From positions 823,042 to 853,180 of the forward strand of contig BCLD01000014.1 in assembly GCA_001600875.1 (NCBI GenBank): a DNA stretch of 30,139 nt, given 5' to 3'. A model generated the notes under the pieces. The model was not told the origin of the DNA. It searched no databases and saw only the letters and a program-made list of their open reading frames with translations. A program made the translations under genes and the position numbers. Positions 22,340 through 30,139 of this stretch are shown piece after piece (positions within the stretch are counted from its first letter, which is position 1; every line of letters begins with the position of its first letter). The DNA is from Solicoccozyma terricola (Eukaryota; Basidiomycota; Tremellomycetes; Filobasidiales; Piskurozymaceae).

Positions 22340-22804
22340 TTAGTCGTGATAACGTTGGAGATTGTAGGAGTGGCGACTGGTTTGAGATGGCGGGGAGTGC
22401 GAATCGATGGATAAAGACAGGGTCTGTGATGAGATTGCCATCTGGTGTTTTGTTCTGCTGGGTGTTCCCAAAGCTTCCAATACTGCTGTGAACCTCTGGA
22501 ACGCTCCCAAAACTTCACCCGGTGTTGCCTGAACGATGCTTCCAAGGCTCCTCTGACTAGGTGTTCTGAAAGTGGACGTCCGCTCACTTGTTGTTCCTGG
22601 AATGACACTTGCAGCGGTCGTCCTCTCACTCGGTGTTCCGGGAATAAACGTCCTCCCACTGGGTGTCGGTGTTTCGAGAACGACGCTCCCACGAGGTGTG
22701 CCATGGATGAAGCTCCCCATGCTGCCGACACTCGGTATGTGTACGCTTTGAATGACGCTCCTATTCATAACTCTGACCTCGAAGGATGAATTCTCGATTC
22801 GCAT
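22340..22804 (-). CDS. Hypothetical Thr/Pro/Ser repeat protein segment
   Basis: An open frame with degenerate repeats of a peptide like IPGTPSERT (also IPGTTSERT, RTPSQRS, HGTPRGS), about seven copies over 22480-22740, followed by a Ser-rich tail. It overlaps the 3' end of the next minus-strand frame (22761-23414) in another phase and may be its downstream exon after an intron starting near 22790. Such repeats occur in disordered or cell-surface regions. No function can be given. Confidence 0.35.
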   Translation of the reverse strand: MRIENSSFEVRVMNRSVIQSVHIPSVGSMGSFIHGTPRGSVVLETPTPSGRTFIPGTPSERTTAASVIPGTTSERTSTFRTPSQRSLGSIVQATPGEVLGAFQRFTAVLEALGTPSRTKHQMAISSQTLSLSIDSHSPPSQTSRHSYNLQRYHD

Positions 22805-23264
22805 TATCCAAAGGATATGCGATTATCGGATCCACGACGTTTGTACATGGCTGTTGACCACATTCCAATCCGACAAACCCAAACACTTCAGCATTTCGAG
22901 TAAGTTGGATTGCAATCGCTTTCGCATGCAAGTTGGCCAGTTCTCCATTCACCTGATCCGGATCATGCATTCCCGGAGCAGCATGACCCACAGCACGCAA
23001 ACAGAAACTCTCGACAAACACCATAAACCCTCGTTCAATGGAGAGGACTTGGTAAGCAAGGCTCCTTGGGTTTTTCCAATCGGCTTCACACAATTTGAGG
23101 TACTCTGTAATGTCATTTGCCGCTTGTTGATCGTGTTTGACAAGGAGTAGGCGGATGTCAGGGAGGGTGGTGAGTAGTGCGGCAATGATGTAAAGGGTGG
23201 AAGTGATTGGTTCGTTGGGGGGGGGGGGGAGGGGGGGGTGGGGGGGGGGGGGGGGGGGGGTGGG

Positions 23265-23295
<31 letters not shown>

Positions 23296-23547
23296 AGCAT
23301 GGAACCGACCCTACCCCCGAAGCCCCCCCACTCACTGAGAAAAATCCTTTGGATCCATGACCTGTTGATGATATGACGTTCCAGACTTGTACGACGCCAG
23401 GTATAGAATATCATTTATACGGACCTTTCGATACCGATGTCCATTTTTCTTGGTCGGCCCGTCATCAAAGAAAAGCTGATACCTGTCCATAGCATCAGCG
23501 TTGTTAATTAACCCTAACCCTCGAAGGAATAAAGGGGAGGGTGTCAT
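22761..23547 (-). CDS. Hypothetical protein, at least two exons around a poly-C intron
   Basis: The first exon starts with ATG at 23547 and ends at a GTGAGT donor at 23335. It reads MTPSPLFLRGLGLINN and then a basic stretch ending MDPKDFS. The next coding block (about 23190-22790) contains LYIIAALLTTLPDIRLLLVKHD, EYLKLCEADWKN, ERGFMVFVESFCLRAVGH and NVVDPIIAYPLDN. Its composition and length look genuinely coding, but I recognise no family. The intron between them is filled by a G/C homopolymer (23217-23289). I could not find an AG acceptor that keeps the frame, so either the tract is mis-sequenced or the gene is damaged. Confidence 0.45.
23217..23289. repeat. Interrupted poly-G tract, about 73 nt (sense poly-C of the flanking gene)
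   Basis: Almost pure G with single A and T interruptions, the longest homopolymer tract in the window. It lies in an intron of the minus-strand hypothetical gene. Confidence 0.85.
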
Positions 23548-23616
23548 TCCCCGGTACCAGGGAGCGAGACGATGAAAATGTAGACAGACTGTGCTGAATC
23601 ATAATCGTATATCATA

Positions 23617-24743
23617 CTACTCTTCCAGTACATACTTCGGGTCGTCGTCCATTGCATTCCCTTTCCCTTCACATGCATCCTGCATTTTCCCATCCATTGT
23701 CGGCTTACCGATTTGCAAATCCCTTTCATCAGTGAATAGGACGATCGCCGTTCTATCGCCTTTAAATGGGACGACTGCGTGTTCAATCACGAACGGAAGA
23801 GACAGATCTCGCCAGGCACGTATTGGAGCCTCAGGTGGAAGTCTGGAAGAACGAGGTCGCCGCCTATGGGAGAGACATTCAGTGTTATATCGATCACATA
23901 CAGACGGGCGGGTGCTCACCTTCATACTCCCCTAATGGTGTCAGTCCCACCCAACCATCTACCGAACCCTCCATCTCTTTAAGTGGTAGTACTCGGAGGT
24001 TCACCGCATGCGCCCAAGTCAGCCACGCCATGTTATCCACAGGTACCTGCATTTGACGGCGAGGGAGAATATTGCTTCAATGCCGCGCGGTACCTGTACG
24101 TATGCGACGACTCAGTATGGGATGGACACCATCCACCACGACCACTCACAAACAATAACCCAACGGATCAATGACACTATACACCAATCCCATCCCTCCA
24201 AACATCGGCGGGAGATCCTTGTACATGTTGGGAATGTGATCAGTAGCACGTACGTTGCGACCGAGGGGATCCGAAGTTGGGACGACAGGACTGTAGCCAA
24301 TCCTTGACCGACTGCTGTAGTGATGTACCCCACAAAGCTTGTACTCGGACTCGCAAGCTTCCAAGGTCGTCCTGTAGTCGTAGTATTTGTTGCTGCTCCT
24401 GGATGGTTCGTCGGGAGGGTCAGTGATGTTCCTTCGGGCGAGTGATGTGTAGAGGTGGTCTGTAGGGGTGGGGCGTGGGTCAGCATGGTGATGCGAACGA
24501 GGTGGGAGCCACGCCATACGGGGAACACGGCGTACACTCACCCTTAAACACCACCGGCCCGTTCTTCTCCTTCAGATGCATATCCAAACCTCCTCGAAAC
24601 AGGTAAAAGATTGCTATACCGTCAGACGTGTATATTACTACATCTCTATTCCCGGACATGGGCTTGTAGTTGGAATGACGGTTATCTATCATTGTGACCT
24701 GTTGTGACAGAAGATGAGCATAAGCCACGCCATAGGACACCAT
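23617..24743 (-). pseudogene. 2-oxoglutarate/Fe(II)-oxygenase-like protein with a frameshift
   Basis: Exons about 24743-24542, 24459-24150, 24093-about 24047, a block ending 23920, and 23863-23617. The C-terminal half reads GWVGLTPLGEYEGGDLVLP, then LRLQYVPGEICLFRS, then in another frame VIEHAVVPFKGDRTAIVLFT. Order and spacing match the second half of the double-stranded beta-helix of 2OG-Fe(II) oxygenase-like proteins: GG-x-L-x-LP, Y-x-PG-(D/E), then the distal His and a basic residue before a beta strand. The first half of that fold, with the His-x-Asp iron site, is not seen convincingly. The frame changes between 23787 and 23800, just before the distal His, with an in-frame TGA at 23787-23789 if the upstream frame is kept. 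That is either a true break or a one-base sequencing error. The upstream exons (GNRDVVIYTSDGIAIFYLF and others) match no family I know. Confidence 0.45.
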
Positions 24744-25282
24744 AGACGTTGGGACAAACTCAAGCAGTCCTCGTAACCTTCTTCCTCAACCACTGGACAC
24801 GGTTTCGAATCATTCCTTGCACTGTTCGGCTCCTCCTGCATCCACTTCACAGCTAGACTGTAGGCACCACATATTCTAGAAACGATTAGATTCTTAACTA
24901 TTTGGAGAGACGCTTGTTGGAGTTTCGGATATTGGTTTCTAAGAGGAGGTGGTGGTGGCTGGGGGACTTGTAGGCAATGAGTACCTCAACGCAGACATGT
25001 CCACCGCCGCACTCACCACCACTCATTGTTTGCATTTCCTCTTCCTCTCAGCCTCCAGCTGAGTGAACAACTTTGCGATATTACGCATAAAACCCGGTGT
25101 ATTCACTCCCATGGAGCCCCCATCCACCTCCACATAGCAAACACCAGGTAGAAATGGCTTCCCGCATATCGTGGTAGCTGATCCCTGACCTTTCGAACCA
25201 AGTATTCCGTCTATACCTTGGACTTTTCAGCTGTCCTCCTTGCTCTCTCTACCTTGAAAGGCTGCTGTGCTGCCTTATCCAT
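24744..25282 (-). CDS. Hypothetical exons, possibly the 5' part of the oxygenase-like gene
   Basis: Three coding-looking blocks lie on the minus strand upstream of 24743. From an ATG at 25282: MDKAAQQPFKVERARRTAEK. At about 25200-25023: KPFLPGVCYVEVDGGSMGVN, ending in RKRKCKQ and a TGA. At about 24990-24780: PKLQQASLQIVKNLIVSR, then SLAVKWMQEEP, ending CPVVEEEG. Composition and continuity suggest exons of one gene that continues into 24743-23617, but I could not find splice sites that close every phase; one intron would be only 32 nt. I recognise no family. Confidence 0.35.
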
Positions 25283-25913
25283 TGTTGTTATCGATAGATG
25301 AGCCGAGATTTACGGAAACCGAGATCGAAGAATTTTGTATTTGTTGGTCGTCATACGTCTGTGGTACAAGTTGTGTAGGTCCCGGCCCGAGTCGAAGAGG
25401 AGGGTCCAGGTCCAATTTTTTTCTTTTTGAATAGCCAATACGACTGTCCCTACTTTCAACCCACACCGCATTCCCAGGAACATATGTGACATTTGAAACG
25501 CGTTCATACAGTGGCAAATTCCCCAACCTGTTAGGCACATCCTGAACTCATTTGAACCATCAGCATCTACGAGAATATTCCAAAAGTCAACGCCCAAAGT
25601 CTGCTATCACCTAAGCTTGCTAGGAACCTTCACGGAACCTGCTATCCATCCTCGGAAATACTCGGCCAGCATGTAGACCAGTCTCTTGGCAATGGAATGA
25701 TCTGCAATTGATAGAACCCTCTTCCCACGGTGTTCTCTGTGTTCCCCGATCTTTTCGGGCGTTTCAGGATGTATGATCAGCGGGTCGGTGACCGGTGAAT
25801 GACTGACTGGTGATGGTGCATGTGAGTATGGTGTGATGTGAAGAAACGTGTTAACACAAGAGGTATATAACAAGCGACCCATTTCCAGAAATCCCTCTTC
25901 TTCTCTTTTCAAC
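25275..25913 (-). CDS. Hypothetical protein exons
   Basis: Minus-strand blocks in two phases: EHRGKRVLSIADHSIAKRL followed by YMLAEYFRGWIAG (25720-25610), then VDFWNILVDADGSNEF (25595-25545), and DVPNRLGNLPLYERV with VTYVPGNAVWVESRD, ending in SSIDNNNG and a TAA at 25275. The change of phase at about 25545 needs either a very short intron or an indel. The 5' limit is uncertain; an ATG at 25913 is a possible start. No family is recognised. Its upstream region overlaps the promoter of the plus-strand gene that starts at 25939. Confidence 0.35.
25864..25870 (+). promoter_or_regulatory. TATA box (TATATAA) of the plus-strand gene at 25939
   Basis: TATATAA lies 75 bp upstream of the ATG at 25939 and is followed by a pyrimidine-rich leader (CCCTCTTCTTCTCTTTTC) and a CACC-rich start context, a typical fungal promoter layout. 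Confidence 0.6.
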
Positions 25914-25938
25914 ATCACGAAACACATCATCACCGACC

Positions 25939-26403
25939 ATGATCCACTCTTCACTTCACAACAGGCATAGTTCACGATCTTTTGCAAAGGTGAGCAGTTC
26001 CCTCCCCTCTGCCGTCTTCCTTTTTATCGTGCTCCCCTTCCATCCATCACCCATCCTCCATCTTTTTTCTTTGTCTGTTCTCATTCCTAACACCTGTCTT
26101 TGTCCCTCTTCGATCTTCCCACCAGCAATCATCCCACCTAACAACCATGTCTTTCATCCGATACGATCCTAACAACCATGCCTTTCATGGCTATAGTGAG
26201 TGATGTGTTACCTGGTATGTTACATCCCCGTTAAAAGTAGCTCCATCCAGTGGTTGAGATGCATGAGATGAGATTGAACAGCTGTAGCTCCTCCACGGCT
26301 GGGTGTACCTGCGTCGGAAGTTGAACGTGAGTCATCTGTCCAGGATTTTGGGCGAAGATGAAGCAATCGACGATATTCATTCCAAACTCCGTACAGTTCC
26401 CTT

Positions 26404-26440
<37 letters not shown>

Positions 26441-26936
26441 GGGAACACCGACCATGCTCACCTCGACCTCTCATCGAGATCACGGTCTCGCCATCGCGTT
26501 AACGCTCGGGGCAATCTAGCCCTTCTGCACACCGACCATGCTCACCTCGACCTCTCATCGAGATCACGGTCTCACCATCCCGTTAACACTCAAGACAAAC
26601 GATTGTCGTTGGAGGTGACGAGTTGCGATGGGTGGATGAGGCGGATGATTGAGGAGAACGAATTTGAGAGTTGGCGTTTGGGAGATGAGCATGGAAGGCT
26701 TGGCGAACAGGCCGAATCTTGTTCGCCCTACCTCCATTGAAGATCTGGACGAAGATGAACCCATCGGGCAAAGTGATGTTGAAGAGCTCATCATCGATAT
26801 CGGGAGGGAAGATGCCGATTTGAGTTCCATGCACGGAATCACAGTAAACGTGGAAGTGAACGACACGCATCATCCCGAAGGTCTATCGACATATTGGTAT
26901 TTAACTATTCGTGGCAGACTGGGTGGGATATCTTAG
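25939..26936 (+). CDS. Hypothetical multi-exon protein with an acidic C-terminal exon
   Basis: Starts with ATG at 25939 (MIHSSLHNRHSSRSFAK), followed by a GTGAGC donor. The second exon reads HLTTMSFIRYDPNNHAFHGY and a third VAPPRLGVPASEVE before another GTGAGT donor. The last exon, ending at the TAG at 26934-26936, reads PTSIEDLDEDEPIGQSDVEE and then IDIGREDADL. A 35-nt poly-T run and a 63-bp direct duplication lie between the third and last exons. No domain is recognised. The promoter evidence makes a real transcript likely, while the middle of the exon model is open. Confidence 0.4.
26405..26439 (+). repeat. 35-nt poly-T run
   Basis: Uninterrupted T on the plus strand, within a probable intron of the gene starting at 25939. 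Confidence 0.9.
26445..26591. repeat. Direct duplication of 63 bp, 84-bp offset
   Basis: Copies at 26445-26507 and 26529-26591 differ at three positions. Each contains CTCACCTCGACCTCTCATCG and a GTTAAC site. Confidence 0.95.
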
Positions 26937-27004
26937 GCAGTTTGGGCGAGGTGTTGGGGAGGAAGAAGGGACAAAAGGGTCTCTCGACATATTGGTATTT
27001 AACT
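26880..27004. repeat. Direct repeat of 27 bp, 98-bp offset
   Basis: Copies at 26880-26906 and 26978-27004 share TCGACATATTGGTATTTAAC and differ at one base. The first lies at the end of the last exon, the second after its stop codon. Confidence 0.95.
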
Positions 27005-27120
27005 TCTGGATGTTGCGTGGGGGGGAAGGGAGTCATCTCGTGTCATCGTGTCTTGTAATCGAATCAGAAGATGTATGGTAATAAAATAAAATAAATCTTC
27101 TCCAAAGCGACCACTGTTCA

Positions 27121-27202
27121 CACCGAGAGCACCTCGCGGTGCTACGGTGCTACGCCCAATCACACCGCGTACGCCCATTCACACCGCGAGGTGCTCGTGG
27201 TG
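27121..27202. repeat. Inverted repeat (15-bp perfect arms) with an internal tandem repeat
   Basis: GAGCACCTCGCGGTG at 27127-27141 is the exact reverse complement of 27182-27196. CACC/GGTG pairs extend the stem at 27121-27124 and 27199-27202. The 40-nt loop contains a 19-bp near-identical tandem repeat, ACGCCCAATCACACCGCGT and its copy, at 27152-27189. It could form a cruciform or a structured RNA end. Confidence 0.9.
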
Positions 27203-27327
27203 CAGGCTCATTGTACAACCATCACATCAGTTAACACAAACCTCAACCATTACGACCGACCAACCTACAAACCTACCTTCTCCCTGCCATCATTGTCTAT
27301 ACACTCCACCCAATTACTGCCCACAAT

Positions 27328-28329
27328 ATGGATCAATCAACTTGTGACGAGGAATCCCTCAACGGGAAGCATGAACTAGATGAAAAGAGTGAGGCCCCCC
27401 CCCCCCCCCCCCTCTTCTCTTGTATCTCTTTCTCATCAAATCTGTCCACTCCGATAGCGATCACCTGGGACGAAGTCGAGGACTTTGTTCAGCGAGGTAT
27501 CAAAATATTTTGGAACAGTAGGATGACGATTGAAAAACTTGGTGATGGAATGAGGTGGATTATGGATCGATTGAAAGAGAACCCAGTGAGCTTTCCAAGG
27601 ATTACTTTGGACAACTCATGCCCATCTGAACGACATGATTTCTAGGCCACCTAAAGTGAACCAATCATACCTGCCCCAGCACCCGATCAACTCTGTATCC
27701 CGCACTATGCCATCAATCACTCTCCCTCGAAACCAAAGGATCCGAAAAAAAGACAGATCTCACGCAAGTATCAGGATGTCATCAATGGAAGGTTGAACAC
27801 AGCGGTCAAGCAGATCAAAAAGAATCGTCCCAAAACATCGATGAATGGACCCGAATACGAGGTGTTGGAGGGTCATAGGTCTGTGCCAAAGGTTGTTCAA
27901 GAATGGTCTACGGTGTCCTATCCGGATTACAGCTCAATGTATACAGAGGAGGTGAGTCGAGGATGTTTGGGTTGATGAACGGTTTTTTGACCATTTCTAC
28001 AGGTCATGAATGCATACCACCTACTCCTTGGTGACACTGGCAGTGGTTCAATATTGACAATCACCACTAATCGCCCTCCTCGAGGAATCGGACTACCATC
28101 AAAGAACATGGATATCTACTCCAACCCTCAGAAACACATGTTCACCGAGGAGTGGCTTTCCACACACCCAGTGGAGAGGATGTATTTCATTGTCCCTGTT
28201 GAAACATGGACCTCTTTCGCCGACGTCAAGGAGATTTCATGGTACAAGGAACACCCACTGATCACGAAACAAAAGAAGATGAAAAAGATTCTTGAGGAGG
28301 TGGAGTTCGAGAGGCGGCTTCTTTATTGA
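27328..28329 (+). CDS. Hypothetical multi-exon protein
   Basis: The ATG at 27328 opens MDQSTCDEESLNGKHELDEK. A phase-1 intron (GTGAGG...GATAG) with an 18-nt poly-C run follows, joining to ITWDEVEDFVQRGIKIFW and RWIMDRLKENP. After a further, unresolved junction the frame continues as KPKDPKKRQISRKYQDV, then YEVLEGHRSVPKVVQEWS. A GTGAGT intron ending in CTACAG (about 27952-28001) follows, and the last exon has LLLGDTGSGSILTITT, FTEEWLSTHP and KKMKKILEEVEFERRLLY before the TGA at 28327-28329. LGDTGSGS loosely recalls a P-loop, but no Walker lysine is present. I recognise no family. The coding quality of the last two exons is good. Confidence 0.45.
27395..27412 (+). repeat. Poly-C run in an intron
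   Basis: Eighteen C on the sense strand of the gene starting at 27328, six bases after the intron donor. Confidence 0.85.
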
Positions 28330-28770
28330 GCTCCTCAAGTGGCCGTGGAGATGGAAGGCCAGATTTACATGGTCGATTGGGTGTTGAAGGAGGTGACGAC
28401 AGGGGAGGTGGTTGTGGTGGGGATGGAGATGGATGAAGGGTCCGGCAGAGAGTCGAGCGGGATGCCAGGTGAACATTCGGGTGCATTCTCTGCAGCAGAC
28501 CGGGAACATGAGGTGTCGCCGCCGAGGAAGGATGACGAAGAGGAGGCTGCGGCGGCAACGACAACAGCGACCGGATTATCTGCAGCAGACATCGAACATA
28601 TCCCACCAGAGGAGGAGGGGGAGGTTGTGGCGGTGAATGCTAGGGCACAGGCTGCGGGCGACGACTGCACAGCAAACACCTACAATTGCTACCCCTTTCT
28701 TATCTGCAGCAGAACTCTCATGTCTTCAGATGATAGCGCAGAACGAGGACGAGGAGGAGGAGGGCATTGA
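28330..28770 (+). CDS. Acidic, Ala/Glu-rich open frame in phase with the preceding gene
   Basis: After the TGA at 28327-28329 the same frame stays open to 28770. A methionine at 28351 begins MEGQIYMVDWVLKEV, and the rest contains two imperfect copies of a module like SAADREHEVSPPRKDDEEE and SAADIEHIPPEEEGE; a third TCTGCAGCAGA at DNA level is out of that pattern. It could be a C-terminal extension of the upstream gene cut off by a stop, a separate small gene, or chance openness from the G/A-rich repeats. No function is assigned. Confidence 0.3.
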   Translation, partial: APQVAVEMEGQIYMVDWVLKEVTTGEVVVVGMEMDEGSGRESSGMPGEHSGAFSAADREHEVSPPRKDDEEEAAAATTTATGLSAADIEHIPPEEEGEVVAVNARAQAAGDDCTANTYNCYPFLICSRTLMSSDDSAERGRGGGGH

Positions 28771-29671
28771 GACACTGTAAAAATGGATACTATTTTCAGA
28801 TTATACAAATTTCTTTCGTAATACAGTGTGCCATCCCTATTTCCCCTCGTTTTCCGCTCTCTTCATTGCCTCGGTATCCTTGTGGGTCCAACATTTAGGT
28901 GAACTAGAAGTCTTGAGGTAATTATGAGACACACATTACCATCCCTCGCTGTAACGGCACTCTTCCGAAGGATGACATTGTGTTGGCGGCTTGGGACAGG
29001 AACGTATCGACCTCGGTCATCGAATGTCGCCTAGGGTCCTTCTTCTCATTGTGTCATCATTGAGAGGTGTCGTCTTCGGTTCGTAGCTCATGATGCTGGG
29101 TCTGCCTTGAAGAGAGACCTACGTAAGACCAGTAAGCTCACCGACAGCCCGAGAAAGGGTATGCGATAATCCTTGTAGTATCTTCGTCCGGCACGACCAC
29201 AGGGGCTTCCTCAACTGGGGCTCTCGGGACTAGAGTTAGAGAAAGTAGAGTAACGAAATTCGAATGAGTTTTGGTGGTTTGCGTTTCCCATGTTCCATCT
29301 TCCCACGGGTCTGTATGTGAGCCTCACTATGTAACATGTTTTGGCGAAATCCCCGCCAACTATACTAGTTTAGGATATTTACAGGGGAGTGTACCAGATC
29401 GTTCGGGGGTTTTTTTTTTTTGAGAACACTAATACGTAACGACGCCTCCAGTTCAAATCCTTCGCGTTCCCGGGTGCACTCATCGGGCCGAGACCGTACA
29501 ACCGAGACAATCACGAGTTGTCCGACTCAGGCACGACCAAATTGAGATGATTGATCACGAGGCCTGTCTCCTCTCAGATATATGTAGCCGCTGGGCCACT
29601 TCGTACTCTGGGCCCCCCTCCGGCCCTCGACCATATCTTGACGTCGCTTACTCTACCGTTGATTCGTCGCA
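28771..29671. other. Intergenic region, no gene seen
   Basis: About 900 bp without a convincing frame or RNA gene. A T-run lies at 29409-29420, and GGAGAA-type purine patches are scattered. It should hold the upstream region of the WSC-domain gene. Confidence 0.4.
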
Positions 29672-30139
29672 ATGCCGCCCTTCCTCTCGTTCACCGCATC
29701 GCTGTTCATAATGGTCTCTGTAAGNGGCCTCGTTCTGCATTTGCTGCTTCAGGAAGCCAAGAAGCCCTTGAACNGCGTGTCTGTTCCTAGCAAATCATGA
29801 ATACCAAGNTGAANCGTGCTTGTCCCCGTGTAGGTTACGCTCGGTAGCGCCAGTGTTGTCCACCACGACCGATGGGTCCTNATGCCGCGTGTGAGCCCGG
29901 TCACAAACCCCGGTGTAGGTGGATGGAAGTCAGTTGGCTGCTATAGGTGAGTCCTGTTGTTGTATTGGACACCGCTTGGGTCTCACTTGCTCTATCGCCA
30001 GTGATGCAAAGCTCCGAACCCTNANANATTACATCACCACCAATGCACCTTACACTGTTGAAACCTGCACGGCTGCCTGCCAGGCTGCAAACTATGTCCT
30101 TGCTGGTGTGGAAAATGGCCAGGAGTGTTGTAAGTCCAT
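29672..30139 (+). CDS. Secreted WSC-domain protein, 5' part, runs off the right edge
   Basis: A likely start is ATG at 29672 with a hydrophobic signal segment (MPPFLSFTASLFIMVS), followed by a small intron and low-quality sequence with N's. Two clear exons follow: 29834-29946, reading HHDRWVLMPRVSPVTNP and GWKSVGCY; and 30002-30129, reading DAKLRTL, then YTVETCTAACQAANYVLAGV and NGQEC, before a GTAAGT donor. GW-x-x-x-GCY, C-x3-C and G-x-EC are the conserved cysteine pattern of the WSC domain, a carbohydrate-binding module of fungal wall sensors and secreted oxidases. The rest of the protein is beyond the window, so sensor versus enzyme cannot be decided. The exons before 29834 are uncertain because of the N's. 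Confidence 0.72.

Noticed and set aside
21985..22731. 249-codon minus-strand open frame
   Set aside because: It overlaps the repeat frame 22340-22804 in another phase, and its peptide (many Trp/Arg/His) shows no family pattern; treated as a shadow.
23509..23522. Telomere-like TTAACCCTAACCCT
   Set aside because: Only two repeats, inside a coding-looking exon (LRGLGLIN); coincidence is more likely than an interstitial telomere.
27970..28075. LLLGDTGSGS as a P-loop NTPase motif
   Set aside because: There is no GK(S/T) lysine and no following Walker B pattern.
29421..29470. B-box-like GTTCAAATCC suggesting a tRNA
   Set aside because: No matching A box, stems or T-run at the right distances.

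Overview
This window looks like nuclear DNA from a basidiomycete fungus, most likely a tremellomycete-type yeast or relative; I infer this from gene style, not from a database match. The genes are dense, on both strands, and cut by many short introns (mostly 45-105 nt, GT-AG plus two GC-AG). There are no operons, the tRNA candidate carries an intron, and the recognisable proteins are eukaryotic. N's after 29,720 and long homopolymers suggest a draft contig.

Layout. 45-841 (minus): 5' part of an ataxin-10-like gene that runs off the left edge. 2207-4157 (plus): glutathione reductase, seven exons. 4326-6357 (minus): kynurenine 3-monooxygenase, nine exons, two of its introns GC-AG. 6485-6650: intron-containing tRNA-like gene with a duplicated 5' half. 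6779-9899 (plus): LtrA-like multi-pass membrane protein, 17 exons. 10240-11504 (minus): triose-phosphate/nucleotide-sugar transporter closest in pattern to GDP-fucose transporters. 11956-13805 (minus): HxxxDG acyltransferase. 14301 to about 16437 (plus): type II membrane O-fucosyltransferase-like protein. 16485-17823 (minus): F-box/LRR-like protein whose 5' end is lost against a minisatellite.

17.9-20.2 kb holds two minisatellites, one built on a CACGTCAT core and one on GGATGCGGTACTTTTTCTAC. From 20.3 to 28.8 kb the window changes character. Genes there are small or multi-exon, unrecognised, rich in internal duplications, hairpins and homopolymers, and some are frameshifted; one has a C-terminal half resembling 2-oxoglutarate/Fe(II) oxygenases. 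The right edge (29.67 kb on) begins a secreted WSC-domain gene.

How the parts relate. The left 17 kb is core metabolism and glycosylation. A GDP-fucose-transporter-like gene and a fucosyltransferase-like gene sit on either side of the acyltransferase, and the last two are divergent from a shared 495-bp intergenic region. This is the most suggestive functional grouping. The most unusual structural feature is a set of long poly(G/C) runs that mostly lie as poly-C on the sense strand of introns or just upstream of start codons.

For the seven best-resolved genes I built exon models by hand from splice consensus, reading-frame phase and remembered family motifs. Five complete models (glutathione reductase, KMO, LtrA, transporter, acyltransferase) close exactly in frame; the ataxin-10 and fucosyltransferase models are phase-consistent up to where they leave the window or become ambiguous.
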